In this document: positions 1 to 8,435 of the stretch, piece after piece
How the letters are laid out: each line of letters starts with the position of its first letter
Position numbering within the stretch: position 1 is the first letter of the stretch
Assembly (NCBI GenBank): GCA_002478225.1
Contig: DLMV01000017.1
Span: 42,994-100,918, forward strand
DNA length: 57,925 nt
Direction: 5' to 3'
Origin: Deltaproteobacteria bacterium UBA7527
GTDB taxonomy: Bacteria; Desulfobacterota; Syntrophorhabdia; Syntrophorhabdales; Syntrophorhabdaceae
Translations under genes and position numbers: made by a program
Notes under the pieces: model-generated
Told to the model about the DNA's origin: nothing
The model's database searches: none
What the model saw: the letters and a program-made list of their open reading frames with translations, nothing else

Positions 1-2
1 TT

Positions 3-326
3 GTCGATTACGATATGTACGTCGCCTCCTTGAAGCGCTTGATGGAATTTCCCGCGGAGGTCCTCTGCCAGGGCCACCACTTTGTTTTTGTGGGAAGAAA
101 AGCGGTAAAGGATTTTTTGACCCGCTCGCTAAGAGAGACTGAATATTTCAAGACCCATGTCCTCGAATTATTGCGTTCCGAGAATGGATCTGTCGAAGAG
201 GTGGCGAGAAAGGTCAAGGCTGAACAATATGACCCGAATCCAGGGCCCAAACAAACGGAAAAGGCGTATCTGCTTAACCTGAAATCCCGCATAACGCATC
301 TTGCCGAAAGGTTCTATGACAAATGA
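3..326 (+). CDS. C-terminal part of an MBL-fold (beta-lactamase-like) hydrolase, cut by the window edge
   Basis: The reading frame is open to the left edge (the codons before the first ATG at 15 read V-D-Y-D), so this is the 3' end of a longer gene. The tail has the layout seen at the C-terminus of many MBL-fold hydrolases: a Y-x-x-SLKRL helix, then GHHFVFVGRKA, a long helical part and PKQTEKAYLLNLKSR near the end. The metal-binding HxHxDH part would lie outside the window, so the substrate is unknown. It is followed by 55 bp and then the acyl-CoA operon. Family assignment rests on this tail only. Confidence 0.6.
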   Translation, partial: VDYDMYVASLKRLMEFPAEVLCQGHHFVFVGRKAVKDFLTRSLRETEYFKTHVLELLRSENGSVEEVARKVKAEQYDPNPGPKQTEKAYLLNLKSRITHLAERFYDK

Positions 327-381
327 TGGTTTCAGCAATAAAGGTGATCCATGACCCTATATTAAAAATGAGGAGGCTATA

Positions 382-1965
382 ATGAACTTTTCAATGTTTT
401 GCGGTCTGAATGCGAGCAAATTCCCCATGAGAGAATTCCTGATCGAAAGCAATCCTTCAAAAGGGATACGGAGGACCATTGCCTGGGGAGAACTGAACAG
501 CCAGGCAAACAAGCTCGCAAACTATATGATCAAGGAGTGCGGGATACAAAAGGGGGACATTGTTCTCCATCTTATGATGAACAGCATCGAGTGGTACGTG
601 ACATATATGGCAATACTGAAGACCGGCGCCACCATAACGCCTCTTAACTACCGCTTTGCAACGGGCGATATCAAATACGCCGCCGACGTGGTAAGGTCGA
701 AGGTCTTCATACTGGACGATACCTTTGTGCCGAGGGTCGAACCGATCATCAAGGATCTCGACTACATTAAGAAATATGTCTGCGCGGGAAGCAGCATTCC
801 TCCAAACATGACGTCATATAAGGAGATTGCGGAGAGAGGCGACGGATCGGAGGTGCTCATTGAGACGTCAGACGACGAGATGGCAGAACTCATGTTCACG
901 TCCGGAACAACAGGCGCGCCGAAACCTGTCTGTCATACCCACAAGAGCCTCTTTTATATAGGAATTGGGAACGGCCTGACCTTCGGCGAGGGATATGAAA
1001 GCGTGTACATTGCCCCGCATCCTTTCTACCACAGCGGCTCTCTGTTCTATTCCTTCCCATGTTATATGGCGGCAGGAAAGGTTCTTATGGCCCAGGACCT
1101 GTCTCCGCAGGGATTGGTCCGATCCATCGCCGAGGAAAAGGCCACAGGGGGATGGATAAGCGTGCCGATCTGGTCGGACATCATCAATATGATCAAGGCC
1201 GGAACGCTTGACATAAGCAAATACGATTTTTCCAACCTGAAATATATCGCAATGGGCGCACAGCCGGTGCCTACCGTGCTCTTAGAGGACAGCAAGAGGA
1301 TATTCCGCGGATTGAAGATGTTCAACACGTACGGGATCACAGAAGGCGGAGGCGGATGCACGGTAGCCCTCTATGACGAGGACATCCTGAGAAAGATAGG
1401 CGCGATCGGACGTCCCGGACCCTTCATGGAGGTGAAGATCGTTGATGACAGGGGACAAATATTGCCGCCGGGCAAGGTTGGGGAACTGCTTCTCAAGGGC
1501 CCGCGCCTTATGAAAGAATACGCGTACAATCCGGAAATGACGGCCAGGACCATAACCGACGGGTGGCTGCATACAGGAGATCTCGCATATACCGATGGAG
1601 ACGGGTATCTCTTCTTTGCTGACAGGTCAAAGGACCTCATCATCAGGGGCGGAGAGAATATATTTCCGGCCGAGATAGAGGATGTCCTGCGCAAAAATCC
1701 GAAGATCCAGGATGTTGCGGTCATCGGATACCCCCATCCGAGGTTCGTGGAGATCGCCATGGCGATCATCCAGCTGAAGCAGGGAGAGGTGATGAAAGAA
1801 GAGGAGGTCATCGAGTTCTGCAAGGAAAAGGGGCTCGCGAAATATAAATGGCCTGAAAAGATAGCCTACGCGAATGTCCCGCGGAACCCGGCAGGCAAGA
1901 TAGAGAAACCAAAGCTGCGGGAGATGTATACCAGGCCGGCACAAGAAGGGGTGGAACGGCAATAA
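382..1965 (+). CDS. AMP-forming acyl-CoA synthetase (ligase)
   Basis: A 527-residue cytosolic ANL-superfamily ligase that would activate a carboxylic acid to its CoA thioester through an acyl-adenylate. Visible motifs are the phosphate-binding loop TSGTTGAPK near residue 175, the NTYGITEGGG adenylate motif near 315, the GWLHTGDLAYTDGDGYL aspartate motif near 395, the hinge DRSKDLIIRGGENI, and the C-terminal PRNPAGKIEK containing the catalytic lysine. AGGAGG sits 6 nt before the ATG. It is the first gene of a plus-strand group with a dehydrogenase, a crotonase and a thiolase-like pair, so the acid is probably degraded by beta-oxidation. The true substrate (fatty, dicarboxylic or aromatic-derived) cannot be read from the sequence. 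Confidence 0.88.
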   Translation: MNFSMFCGLNASKFPMREFLIESNPSKGIRRTIAWGELNSQANKLANYMIKECGIQKGDIVLHLMMNSIEWYVTYMAILKTGATITPLNYRFATGDIKYAADVVRSKVFILDDTFVPRVEPIIKDLDYIKKYVCAGSSIPPNMTSYKEIAERGDGSEVLIETSDDEMAELMFTSGTTGAPKPVCHTHKSLFYIGIGNGLTFGEGYESVYIAPHPFYHSGSLFYSFPCYMAAGKVLMAQDLSPQGLVRSIAEEKATGGWISVPIWSDIINMIKAGTLDISKYDFSNLKYIAMGAQPVPTVLLEDSKRIFRGLKMFNTYGITEGGGGCTVALYDEDILRKIGAIGRPGPFMEVKIVDDRGQILPPGKVGELLLKGPRLMKEYAYNPEMTARTITDGWLHTGDLAYTDGDGYLFFADRSKDLIIRGGENIFPAEIEDVLRKNPKIQDVAVIGYPHPRFVEIAMAIIQLKQGEVMKEEEVIEFCKEKGLAKYKWPEKIAYANVPRNPAGKIEKPKLREMYTRPAQEGVERQ

Positions 1966-2010
1966 CCCGCCAGGCTTAGCTCATTGCATTGTAAAAATCA
2001 TAAAAAACTG

Positions 2011-2040
2011 TTGCCATATACCCAATAAATAAGTTACATT
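2011..2040 (+). promoter_or_regulatory. Candidate sigma-70 promoter for the hbd-crotonase-thiolase genes
   Basis: TTGCCA (2011-2016), an 18-bp spacer, and TACATT (2035-2040) stand in the AT-rich 124-bp gap before the dehydrogenase gene. The predicted start lies near 2047, leaving a leader of about 40 nt with a strong AGGAGG. The same -10 hexamer occurs in the bamB promoter. Read-through from the ligase gene is equally possible. Confidence 0.4.
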
Positions 2041-2089
2041 TAGGGCATGTGAATTTTTTAATTTTCAATAATAAATCAGGAGGGACAGT

Positions 2090-2950
2090 ATGGACGTAAA
2101 GAAGATCGGGGTTTTGGGCGCCGGTACTATGGGCAACGGGATCGCCCAGGTAGCTGCTCAGGCTGGCTACGATGTCGTAATGAGAGATATCGAGGACAGG
2201 TTCGTCGAGGGCGGTCTGAAAAATATCGACAAATTTCTTTCTAAATCCGTTGAAAAAGGCAAGATGAAGGCAGAAGACAAGAGCGCCATCATCGGAAGGA
2301 TCAAAGGCACGACAAAGATGGAGGACATGAAAGATGTCGATTTTGTCGTTGAGGTCGTCCTCGAGGTAATGGACATAAAGAAAAAGGTCTTTGCGGAATT
2401 GGATGAGGTCACAAGAAAGGACGTGATCCTTGCATCGAACACCTCCTCCATGTCCCTTACGGAGATCGCGACAGCCACAAAAAGGCCCGAAAAGGTCGTC
2501 GGCATGCACTTCTTCAATCCTGTTCCATTAATGAAGCTCGTTGAGGTTATCAGGGGCATGAAGACAAACGATGAGACCGTTGCCGCAACGATCGACCTTA
2601 CCAGGAAACTTGGCAAGGAACCCGTTGAAGTGCGTGTGGATATCCCCGGATTTCTCGTAAACAGGCTGATGGTCCCCCATCTCCTCGAGGCAATAAAGCT
2701 CTATGAACAGGGCGTCGCTTCCATAGAAGACATCGACAAGGCAGCCAAGCTCGGGTTGAACTATCCCATGGGTCCTTTCGAACTGATGGACCTCACTGGT
2801 CTCGATATCAACGTCCACGTGGCGCAGTACTTCTATGACAATCTGCCGAAAGAGTTGAAATGGGATCCGCCGTTTGCACTTAGGAACCTTGTGAAAGCAG
2901 GCATCCTGGGGAGAAAGTCAGGCAAAGGCTGGTACGACTACTCAAAATAA
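2090..2950 (+). CDS. hbd: 3-hydroxyacyl-CoA (3-hydroxybutyryl-CoA) dehydrogenase
   Basis: A 286-residue NAD(P)-dependent dehydrogenase oxidising (S)-3-hydroxyacyl-CoA to 3-oxoacyl-CoA, or the reverse. The N-terminal Rossmann loop GAGTMGNGIAQ is at residues 10-20. The family signature HFFNPVPLMKLVEVI is near residue 140, followed by the C-terminal domain with NRLMVPHLLEA, GPFELMDLTGLD and the closing GRKSGKGWYDY. The length matches stand-alone HBD enzymes and not the fused FadB type. AGGAGG with 7-nt spacing sets the start. The crotonase starts 23 bp downstream, so the two are probably co-transcribed and catalyse consecutive beta-oxidation steps. The chain-length preference cannot be read off. 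Confidence 0.92.
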   Translation: MDVKKIGVLGAGTMGNGIAQVAAQAGYDVVMRDIEDRFVEGGLKNIDKFLSKSVEKGKMKAEDKSAIIGRIKGTTKMEDMKDVDFVVEVVLEVMDIKKKVFAELDEVTRKDVILASNTSSMSLTEIATATKRPEKVVGMHFFNPVPLMKLVEVIRGMKTNDETVAATIDLTRKLGKEPVEVRVDIPGFLVNRLMVPHLLEAIKLYEQGVASIEDIDKAAKLGLNYPMGPFELMDLTGLDINVHVAQYFYDNLPKELKWDPPFALRNLVKAGILGRKSGKGWYDYSK

Positions 2951-2973
2951 CCCCAGATACGAAGGAGGCTTGC

Positions 2974-3756
2974 ATGGCCTACGAGACTTTGATCATTGAA
3001 AAAGAAGCACCCATAGGGATCATCAAACTGAACAGACCCCCTGTGAACCCGTTGAGCGTAAAGCTCTATCTTGAGCTTTACGATGCTGTCTGCGAATTTG
3101 AAAAGGATGACGAGGTCGGTGCGATCATTATTACAGGGAATGGCGACAAGGCCTTTGCGGCAGGCCTCGATATCAAGGACGTTATGGGGAAATCTGCCGT
3201 AGAAACGCTCGATTTTCTCTGGACGGCCCCAAGGAAAACCTTCGACAAGCTTACGAGCATCGATAAACCTACGATCGCGGCAGTTTTCGGACTTGCGCTC
3301 GGCGGCGGGTGCGAGGTTGCCCTCTGCTGCGACCTGAGGATCGCCTCTGAGGATACTGTCATAGGATTGCCTGAGATCAACCTCGGCATCATGCCGGGAT
3401 CAGGCGCGACGCAACGCCTGCCGAGGCTTATAGGCGTACCAAAGGCGAAAGAGATGATCTACACGGGGGATAATATCAACGCCGCGGAGGCATACCGGAT
3501 CGGCCTCGTGAACAAGGTTGTGCCGAAAGACAAGCTCATGGAAGAAGCAAAGGCAATGGCAAAGAAATTGGCATCGAAGCCAAAGGCGGCCTTTGCCCTC
3601 ATCAAGAGATGCATCGACAGCGGGCTCAACATGGATCTCGCGTCCGGTCTTACAATGGAGATGGATTCCTTCTCCATAGCATTCACCTCGGAAGACGGGA
3701 GAGAGGGAATAAACGCCTTTGTTGAGAAGAGAAAACCCAACTATAAGGGTAAGTAG
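2974..3756 (+). CDS. Enoyl-CoA hydratase/isomerase (crotonase family)
   Basis: A 260-residue crotonase-fold protein. The oxyanion-hole segments AFAAGLDIKD (around 60-69) and GLALGGGCEVAL (106-117) are present. Both glutamates used by enoyl-CoA hydratases for water activation are kept: E114 in GCEV and E134 in LPEINLG, followed by PGSGATQRLPRL. This supports hydratase chemistry rather than one of the divergent crotonase activities. GGAGG stands a few nucleotides before the ATG. The gene lies between the 3-hydroxyacyl-CoA dehydrogenase and the thiolase-like gene, giving a compact set for beta-oxidation in either direction. Confidence 0.9.
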   Translation: MAYETLIIEKEAPIGIIKLNRPPVNPLSVKLYLELYDAVCEFEKDDEVGAIIITGNGDKAFAAGLDIKDVMGKSAVETLDFLWTAPRKTFDKLTSIDKPTIAAVFGLALGGGCEVALCCDLRIASEDTVIGLPEINLGIMPGSGATQRLPRLIGVPKAKEMIYTGDNINAAEAYRIGLVNKVVPKDKLMEEAKAMAKKLASKPKAAFALIKRCIDSGLNMDLASGLTMEMDSFSIAFTSEDGREGINAFVEKRKPNYKGK

Positions 3757-3851
3757 GAAAAAGGTGTTTGGCATTCAGTGGTGGGTGGCGCGATAAGCCG
3801 GCACCTTGCACCTGATAGCTGATAGCTGAATTTAACTTTAAGGAGGATTGT
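3757..3851. repeat. Short gap with heptamer units
   Basis: This 95-bp gap between the crotonase and thiolase genes holds two perfect tandem copies of GATAGCT (3814-3827), a 7-bp unit that recurs in other gaps of this window, for example around selB. A ribosome binding site (AAGGAGG) follows at its right end. No promoter was recognised. Confidence 0.5.
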
Positions 3852-5036
3852 ATGGCAAGAAATGCGGTAATATTGGCCGGCGGCCAATGTAAATGGGGAG
3901 TTCGCGAAGCACACCTGGTGGACCTTTTCCAGGAAGCGGCTAAGGCGTGCCTCAATGATATCCCAACTCTAAAACCAAAAGACATAGACGGGTTGATCGT
4001 TGCCACGTCATATGCCGGAAGGTGTTCGTTCCAGGTGAATACAGCGCCGGTTATAGCTGAAAGGGTCGGCGTAAAACCAACTTCGATCTGCACACGGTGC
4101 GATACGCTGTGCGCAGGCGGTTCAACGGGCATTATTCTTGCGATGGGTCTTGTACAGGCAGGCGCAGCAGACATCGTAATGGTCGCGGGCGGCGAGAAGT
4201 TATACACGCCGCAAAAATGGGAAGTGTTCTACAGCGAACTTGCTTCTGTTGACCATGACTGGGACGGCGTCCACGGCATGGGACTTCCGCCCCCATTCTT
4301 CGCACTGACGGCGCAGGAGCACATGATGCACTATGGCTCGACAAAAGAACAGCTGGCCGCTGTATCAGTGGCAAACTACAACTATGCGGCAACAAACCCT
4401 GTTGCCCAGATGCAGAAGGCTCTCACACTGGAAGAGGCGATGAGCGCCCCTGTCGTTGTGCCCCCTCTTACGCTCTATGATTGCTGTCCGATCACGGACG
4501 GCGCGGCGGTATGCATCATCACAACAGACGAGATCGCAAAGAAGTTCACTGACAGGCCTCTCGTGTATATCAGAGGCACTGCCCAGGTATGCCTCAACAG
4601 CGTATCGGCAAACTTCCCCGGCGCACATCTCGCTGACTGGAAACACACAAGGATAGCGGGAGAAAAGGCATATGCAAATGCAAAGGTCGGGCCGGGTGAC
4701 ATAAAGGTCGCCCAGACGCACGACTGTTTCTCCATTTCCGAGGTCATCGAAGTGGAAGAACTCGGGTTCTGCAAAAAAGGCGAAGGCGGAGAATTCTGCG
4801 GTTCCAAACAAATAGAGCTCGGCGGTAAGGTTCCTGTCAATACCGACGGCGGATTGCTGGCATGCGGGCATCCATTCGGAGCAACTGGCATCAGGCAGGG
4901 CATCGAGATCATGAAACAGCTCCAGGGCAGGGCCCGCCACCAGGTAAAAGGCGCTGACATCGGACTCACACACAACCTTAGTGGAGCCAATGCTGAACAT
5001 ACCGTCTTAATCTATGGAAGAGAACCAGTAAAATAA
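3852..5036 (+). CDS. Thiolase-like (SCP-x/lipid-transfer type) acyl-CoA acyltransferase
   Basis: A 394-residue thiolase-fold protein of the SCP-x-like branch that works with an OB-fold/zinc-ribbon partner. The expected nucleophile region reads RCDTLCAGGSTGI around residues 80-92, and the C-terminal motif GGLLACGHPFGATGIRQ is near 335. HDCFSISEVIEVEELGF supplies another conserved histidine region. The DUF35-like partner gene starts 10 bp downstream, as in BbsA/BbsB of anaerobic toluene degradation and in archaeal thiolase/HMG-CoA synthase complexes, so a two-subunit complex is likely. Cleavage of a 3-oxoacyl-CoA or a related condensation is inferred from the neighbouring dehydrogenase and crotonase. 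The substrate is open. Confidence 0.82.
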   Translation: MARNAVILAGGQCKWGVREAHLVDLFQEAAKACLNDIPTLKPKDIDGLIVATSYAGRCSFQVNTAPVIAERVGVKPTSICTRCDTLCAGGSTGIILAMGLVQAGAADIVMVAGGEKLYTPQKWEVFYSELASVDHDWDGVHGMGLPPPFFALTAQEHMMHYGSTKEQLAAVSVANYNYAATNPVAQMQKALTLEEAMSAPVVVPPLTLYDCCPITDGAAVCIITTDEIAKKFTDRPLVYIRGTAQVCLNSVSANFPGAHLADWKHTRIAGEKAYANAKVGPGDIKVAQTHDCFSISEVIEVEELGFCKKGEGGEFCGSKQIELGGKVPVNTDGGLLACGHPFGATGIRQGIEIMKQLQGRARHQVKGADIGLTHNLSGANAEHTVLIYGREPVK

Positions 5037-5046
5037 GGAGGAAAAT

Positions 5047-5544
5047 ATGGCTGTTCTGGGAATCCCAATACTTGAAAATCTGTATCCGTCAACAATGGAT
5101 ATGTGGCCCCTCGAGGCAAAAGAATTTAACAGGAACTGGCAGTTCTATGAGAACCTGAAACAGGGGAGATTTACAACAACAAAATGCAAGGACTGCGGTC
5201 TCGTCTCATATCCGCCCAGGGTAATATGCCCTGAATGCTACTCCGAGAACCTTGAATACGTCGATCTGCCAAACAAGGGCAAGATCATTGTCTTTTCAGA
5301 AGAAGTAAAAGGCGTCCCCCTCGGCTTCGAATCCCCGCTTATCCATGCGGTGATCGATCTGGGCGTTGACCCCGCGAGAAGGGTATTGAGCAGGATCGTT
5401 AACTGCCCGGCAGGCGTATTGAAACGGGGAGACGAGGTCCAGCTTGCGGTATTTCCGGTCCCCGCATTGCCTATAGACAAGGGCAAGCTGGGGACTGTTA
5501 TGTCCGAGAGGGTATTCTTTGCCTTTGAACCGGTAAAGAAGTAA
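5047..5544 (+). CDS. OB-fold/zinc-ribbon (DUF35) partner of the thiolase-like protein
   Basis: A 165-residue small subunit. An N-terminal helical part is followed by a rubredoxin-like zinc ribbon with the cysteine pairs CKDCG (near residue 49) and CPECYSENL (near 63), then an OB-fold with GKIIVFSEEVKGVP and FESPLIHAVIDLG. Proteins of this family bridge a thiolase or HMG-CoA synthase and help bind the CoA substrate. The gene follows the thiolase gene after 10 bp with a strong AGGAGG, and a terminator hairpin closes the operon downstream. An enzymatic activity of its own is not expected. Confidence 0.85.
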   Translation: MAVLGIPILENLYPSTMDMWPLEAKEFNRNWQFYENLKQGRFTTTKCKDCGLVSYPPRVICPECYSENLEYVDLPNKGKIIVFSEEVKGVPLGFESPLIHAVIDLGVDPARRVLSRIVNCPAGVLKRGDEVQLAVFPVPALPIDKGKLGTVMSERVFFAFEPVKK

Positions 5545-5580
5545 AGCGAAAAAAAAGATAGAAACCGATTGAACACACAC

Positions 5581-5610
5581 AAAAATGGAGCGGCAACCCG
5601 CTCCATTTTT
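5581..5610. terminator. Bidirectional rho-independent terminator
   Basis: A perfect 13-bp stem (AAAAATGGAGCGG at 5581-5593 pairing with 5598-5610) with a 4-nt CAAC loop. It has an A run on the left and a T run on the right, so it can stop transcription both from the acyl-CoA operon and from the convergent PagL-like gene. Confidence 0.88.
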
Positions 5611-5646
5611 CTTATAATCCTGCCTTTAACCCGAATACGTCATTCT

Positions 5647-6213
5647 TTAAAAATGCATCCCTATATTCACGACAATTGCGTTGACCGCCCTGTTCGGAGT
5701 TGTTATACCGCCATTCGAATAATGGCGCAGCCTGTTCTCTATAAAATAATTATTCCAGCGGTAACCAATGCCGCCTTGCAAAATAAACAGGAGATGCGAC
5801 CCCTGTTCTTCAAACAGAATGGTCGTATAGGCCGCTCCCGTACCTACAGTGGCAAAGAGGCCATTCCTGGTCTTGTTGAAATAATATTTGAGGGACAGCA
5901 TCATGCCGGCATCAAGCCCACCCTGAGGGTCGTTGACGTATGCAACAAAGGGCTCCATGAGAAGATAGAAGTCTTTCACCAGCGTCTTCTCCCTGGCATA
6001 TGCAAGCTGATAGAAATAGTAATTCCCATTGTCGCCACGCAACTTGCCGTACTTAGGGCTCAGGTTAAACATCCCGAACCCATAACCTGCGACCAGAGCA
6101 TTATCATCTCCAACAGAATATATAGGGTAGGCCAGCATCAAAACGACTGCGATTATCATGAAAATCCTTTTCCGCATGGATACCCCCGGTTCATTATAGA
6201 GAATTAACTTCAT
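5647..6213 (-). CDS. PagL-like lipid A 3-O-deacylase (outer-membrane acyloxyacyl hydrolase)
   Basis: A 188-residue predicted outer-membrane beta-barrel. A signal peptide (MRKRIFMIIAVVLMLAYP) starts at an internal ATG at 6177. The frame extends upstream to an ATG at 6213 that has AGAGGT before it, so the start is uncertain and 6177 gives the more normal signal peptide. Alternating aromatic strands follow, and the C-terminal RHYSNGG and PNRAVN match the conserved His-x-Ser-Asn region of PagL-type deacylases, with a terminal phenylalanine typical of barrel proteins. The role would be trimming lipid A acyl chains. It is convergent with the acyl-CoA operon and divergent from the SNase-like gene. 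Confidence 0.72.
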   Translation of the reverse strand: MKLILYNEPGVSMRKRIFMIIAVVLMLAYPIYSVGDDNALVAGYGFGMFNLSPKYGKLRGDNGNYYFYQLAYAREKTLVKDFYLLMEPFVAYVNDPQGGLDAGMMLSLKYYFNKTRNGLFATVGTGAAYTTILFEEQGSHLLFILQGGIGYRWNNYFIENRLRHYSNGGITTPNRAVNAIVVNIGMHF

Positions 6214-6260
6214 AATACCTCTTTAACATATCTAAAAAATATTGTAAAATCTTTTTGAAC

Positions 6261-6878
6261 ATGAAAAATATCTTGCTTTTCATTGCACTGGTGCTTTCCG
6301 TTTTACTCCCCGAGATCGCTGACAGCAAGGATTATGTGGTCAGGAAGGTCATCAACGGTGATACCGTACAGCTCGACACAGGCGAAACTGTAAAATACCT
6401 GGGGATCGAGGCCCCGAAGCTGAACACAAAAGAAGGCGGTGCGGAATTCTACGCAAGGGAGGCGGCAAGATATAATAAAAAACTCGTCTTTATGAAAAAG
6501 GTCCGCCTTGAATTCGATCATGACAAAAAAGATCCGCAGGGGCGATTGCTCGCCTATGTCTTTGTAAAGAACCTTTTCGTCAATGCAGAACTTGTAAAGC
6601 TCGGCTACGCAAGGGCTTCTGTAAGGCCGCCGAACACAAAATACCAGGCAACGCTTACAGATCTGGAAAAAAAGGCCATAGAAGGGGACAGGGGTCTCTG
6701 GCAGGAAACCAAAAAGGATACAGAATCTTATTATGTCGGGAACAAGCGCACCTATACCCTCCACAGACCATCCTGTAAATATGTGAGCAAGATACCGGCA
6801 AAAGATAAAATAATCTTCAGAAATCGTGCAGACGCGTTAAAAATCGGGTATACTCCTGATAAGTACTGTAAGCCATAA
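6261..6878 (+). CDS. Exported SNase-like (thermonuclease-fold) protein with a C-terminal Cys/His module
   Basis: About 205 residues. An N-terminal signal peptide is followed by a staphylococcal-nuclease-like OB domain (RKVINGDTVQLDTGETVKYLGIEAPK, later DPQGRLLAYVFV and GLWQ). The C-terminal 45 residues hold a small module with HRPSCKYV and DKYCKP, resembling the metal-binding tail of some SNase proteins. Judged by eye, some catalytic positions differ from classical thermonuclease: the first arginine is lysine (VKYLG) and the D-T-P-E acid motif reads E-A-P-K, while the second arginine (QGR) is kept. Nuclease activity is therefore uncertain. The ATG at 6261 has no Shine-Dalgarno, and TAAAAT ends 10 nt before it. 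The stop overlaps the next start by one base. Confidence 0.72.
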   Translation: MKNILLFIALVLSVLLPEIADSKDYVVRKVINGDTVQLDTGETVKYLGIEAPKLNTKEGGAEFYAREAARYNKKLVFMKKVRLEFDHDKKDPQGRLLAYVFVKNLFVNAELVKLGYARASVRPPNTKYQATLTDLEKKAIEGDRGLWQETKKDTESYYVGNKRTYTLHRPSCKYVSKIPAKDKIIFRNRADALKIGYTPDKYCKP

Positions 6879-8425
6879 TGGAAGAATACATAAAATACTG
6901 GGGACTGGAACAACACCCGTTCATCCTTGCGCCGGACGGAAGGATGATGTGCGTGACGGGTCAGTACTTTGAATGCCTCGAGAGGCTGAAATACGCGATC
7001 AATACGAACAAGGGCGGCGCTCTCATCGTATCCGAAGAAGCCGGGCTCGGCAAGACAACGACGATCTTCCGCCTCATCGACGATATGCGGGCGCAGTATG
7101 GTGAAACCTTCAAATTCGCCTACATCGATCATCCAACTCTGACCCCCTCACAGATGATCGCCTATATAACCGGGTCTATCAAGGACTTCCAATCAAACGA
7201 AAAGACCCCGAGCAACCTTACGATCGATTTCTTAGACAACCGGATGCATATCGTTTCCGACCTGCAGCAGGACGGGGACAAGCTGAAGAACCTTCTGGTC
7301 CTGAAGGATGCCCTGACGGAAGTGAAAGAACAGGGCGGCAAGAGCATTATCGTCATCGATGAAGGACAGATGCTATGCGGGGCAGAAGATGTGCTGCAGG
7401 AATTGAGAATGCTCATCAACCTTACCCACAATAATGAGTACCTTCATACCTTTATCCTTTCAGGACAAAAGGCCCTGTGGGAAACCATAAAGAATATGCC
7501 GGAGTTCTGGCAGAGGCTGCCGGTCAGATATTACTTCACGCCGCTGCGGTTTGAAGAAACCCGGGAGCTTTTACGGTACAGGTTAAACAAGGCAGGTCTT
7601 GATGTGGCCCGGGACATCTTTACTGATGATGCCTTGGAGATCATTCACAAATATTCGAAGGGACTGCCAAGAACTATCATTGCCCTTGCCGACCTTGCTC
7701 TGCTTGCCGGCTACACAGACCGCACCCGCAAGATAACCTTCAAAGAGGTGTCAAAGGCGATCAATGCAATGACCGGGAGAGGCGATTCCCTTCCCTATAT
7801 CGATACCGAAAGAAAGGACAGCGACAGGCAATCCTCTGAGAGAATCCCTCCACAACCTTCAAAAAAGGTGGAGACCGACAAAAAGCATGTTGAATATGTT
7901 GCCCACGATTTCCGTGATGATCATGATCTGGAGGAGCGGGGCATAACCTACTCAAGACCTTTTTTGATCGCTCTCAGCGTGGTCTTCTCCCTGTTCTTCG
8001 GCGGTATGGGCTATCATCTTCTGACGCCTTCAAAACCACCTGAGACAGTAGTTATCCTCAAAAAAGAAACCGCCGCGCAGCGTACGGAGAGCAAGCCTCA
8101 ATTACAGGAAAATCTTCCAAAACCAGAAGGTTCTACGGAAAAACCGGCTTCCCAACAGCAGGCAGAGACAATAAAAACAGACATCGCAGAGCCCAGGAAA
8201 GAGGCAAGACCTGAGAGATACGCCGTCGTTAACAAGGATGCGGTCAATGTAAGGAACGCGCCTTATCTTCAGTCTCAGCGCATCGGCATTATCTTCCGCG
8301 GAGAATCTCCCAACATCATCGAAGAGAGAACAGACGGAACAGGGGCAAAGTGGTATAAGATACTCCTCTATGGAAACCGGGAAGGCTGGATCTCTGACAC
8401 TGTCGTGGTGGTGTTGTCGAAATAA
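6878..8425 (+). CDS. ExeA/GspA-type AAA ATPase with a transmembrane helix and SH3b domain
   Basis: A 515-residue inner-membrane protein. The N-terminal AAA domain starts with YWGLEQHPFIL and has Walker A EEAGLGKTTT near residue 55 and Walker B SIIVIDEGQ near 160, followed by a sensor/lid region with a GLPRTIIALADLALLAG helix. A charged linker leads to one transmembrane segment (FLIALSVVFSLFFGGMG, near 370). Outside lies a proline/lysine/glutamate-rich stretch and a bacterial SH3 domain (AVNVRNAPYLQS, GWISD) at the C-terminus. This layout fits ExeA-like ATPases that bind peptidoglycan and help build secretion or pilus channels. No secretin gene is nearby, so the partner is unknown. Its ATG overlaps the previous stop. 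Confidence 0.82.
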   Translation: MEEYIKYWGLEQHPFILAPDGRMMCVTGQYFECLERLKYAINTNKGGALIVSEEAGLGKTTTIFRLIDDMRAQYGETFKFAYIDHPTLTPSQMIAYITGSIKDFQSNEKTPSNLTIDFLDNRMHIVSDLQQDGDKLKNLLVLKDALTEVKEQGGKSIIVIDEGQMLCGAEDVLQELRMLINLTHNNEYLHTFILSGQKALWETIKNMPEFWQRLPVRYYFTPLRFEETRELLRYRLNKAGLDVARDIFTDDALEIIHKYSKGLPRTIIALADLALLAGYTDRTRKITFKEVSKAINAMTGRGDSLPYIDTERKDSDRQSSERIPPQPSKKVETDKKHVEYVAHDFRDDHDLEERGITYSRPFLIALSVVFSLFFGGMGYHLLTPSKPPETVVILKKETAAQRTESKPQLQENLPKPEGSTEKPASQQQAETIKTDIAEPRKEARPERYAVVNKDAVNVRNAPYLQSQRIGIIFRGESPNIIEERTDGTGAKWYKILLYGNREGWISDTVVVVLSK

Positions 8426-8435
8426 CCACAGAAGC

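Noticed and set aside
1966..2089. Sigma-54 promoter before the hbd gene (GGCTTAGCTCATTGC)
   Set aside because: The GG to GC spacing is 11 bp instead of 10.
5569..6207. A plus-strand frame of 212 codons
   Set aside because: Antisense to the PagL-like gene, with no domain and no ribosome site.
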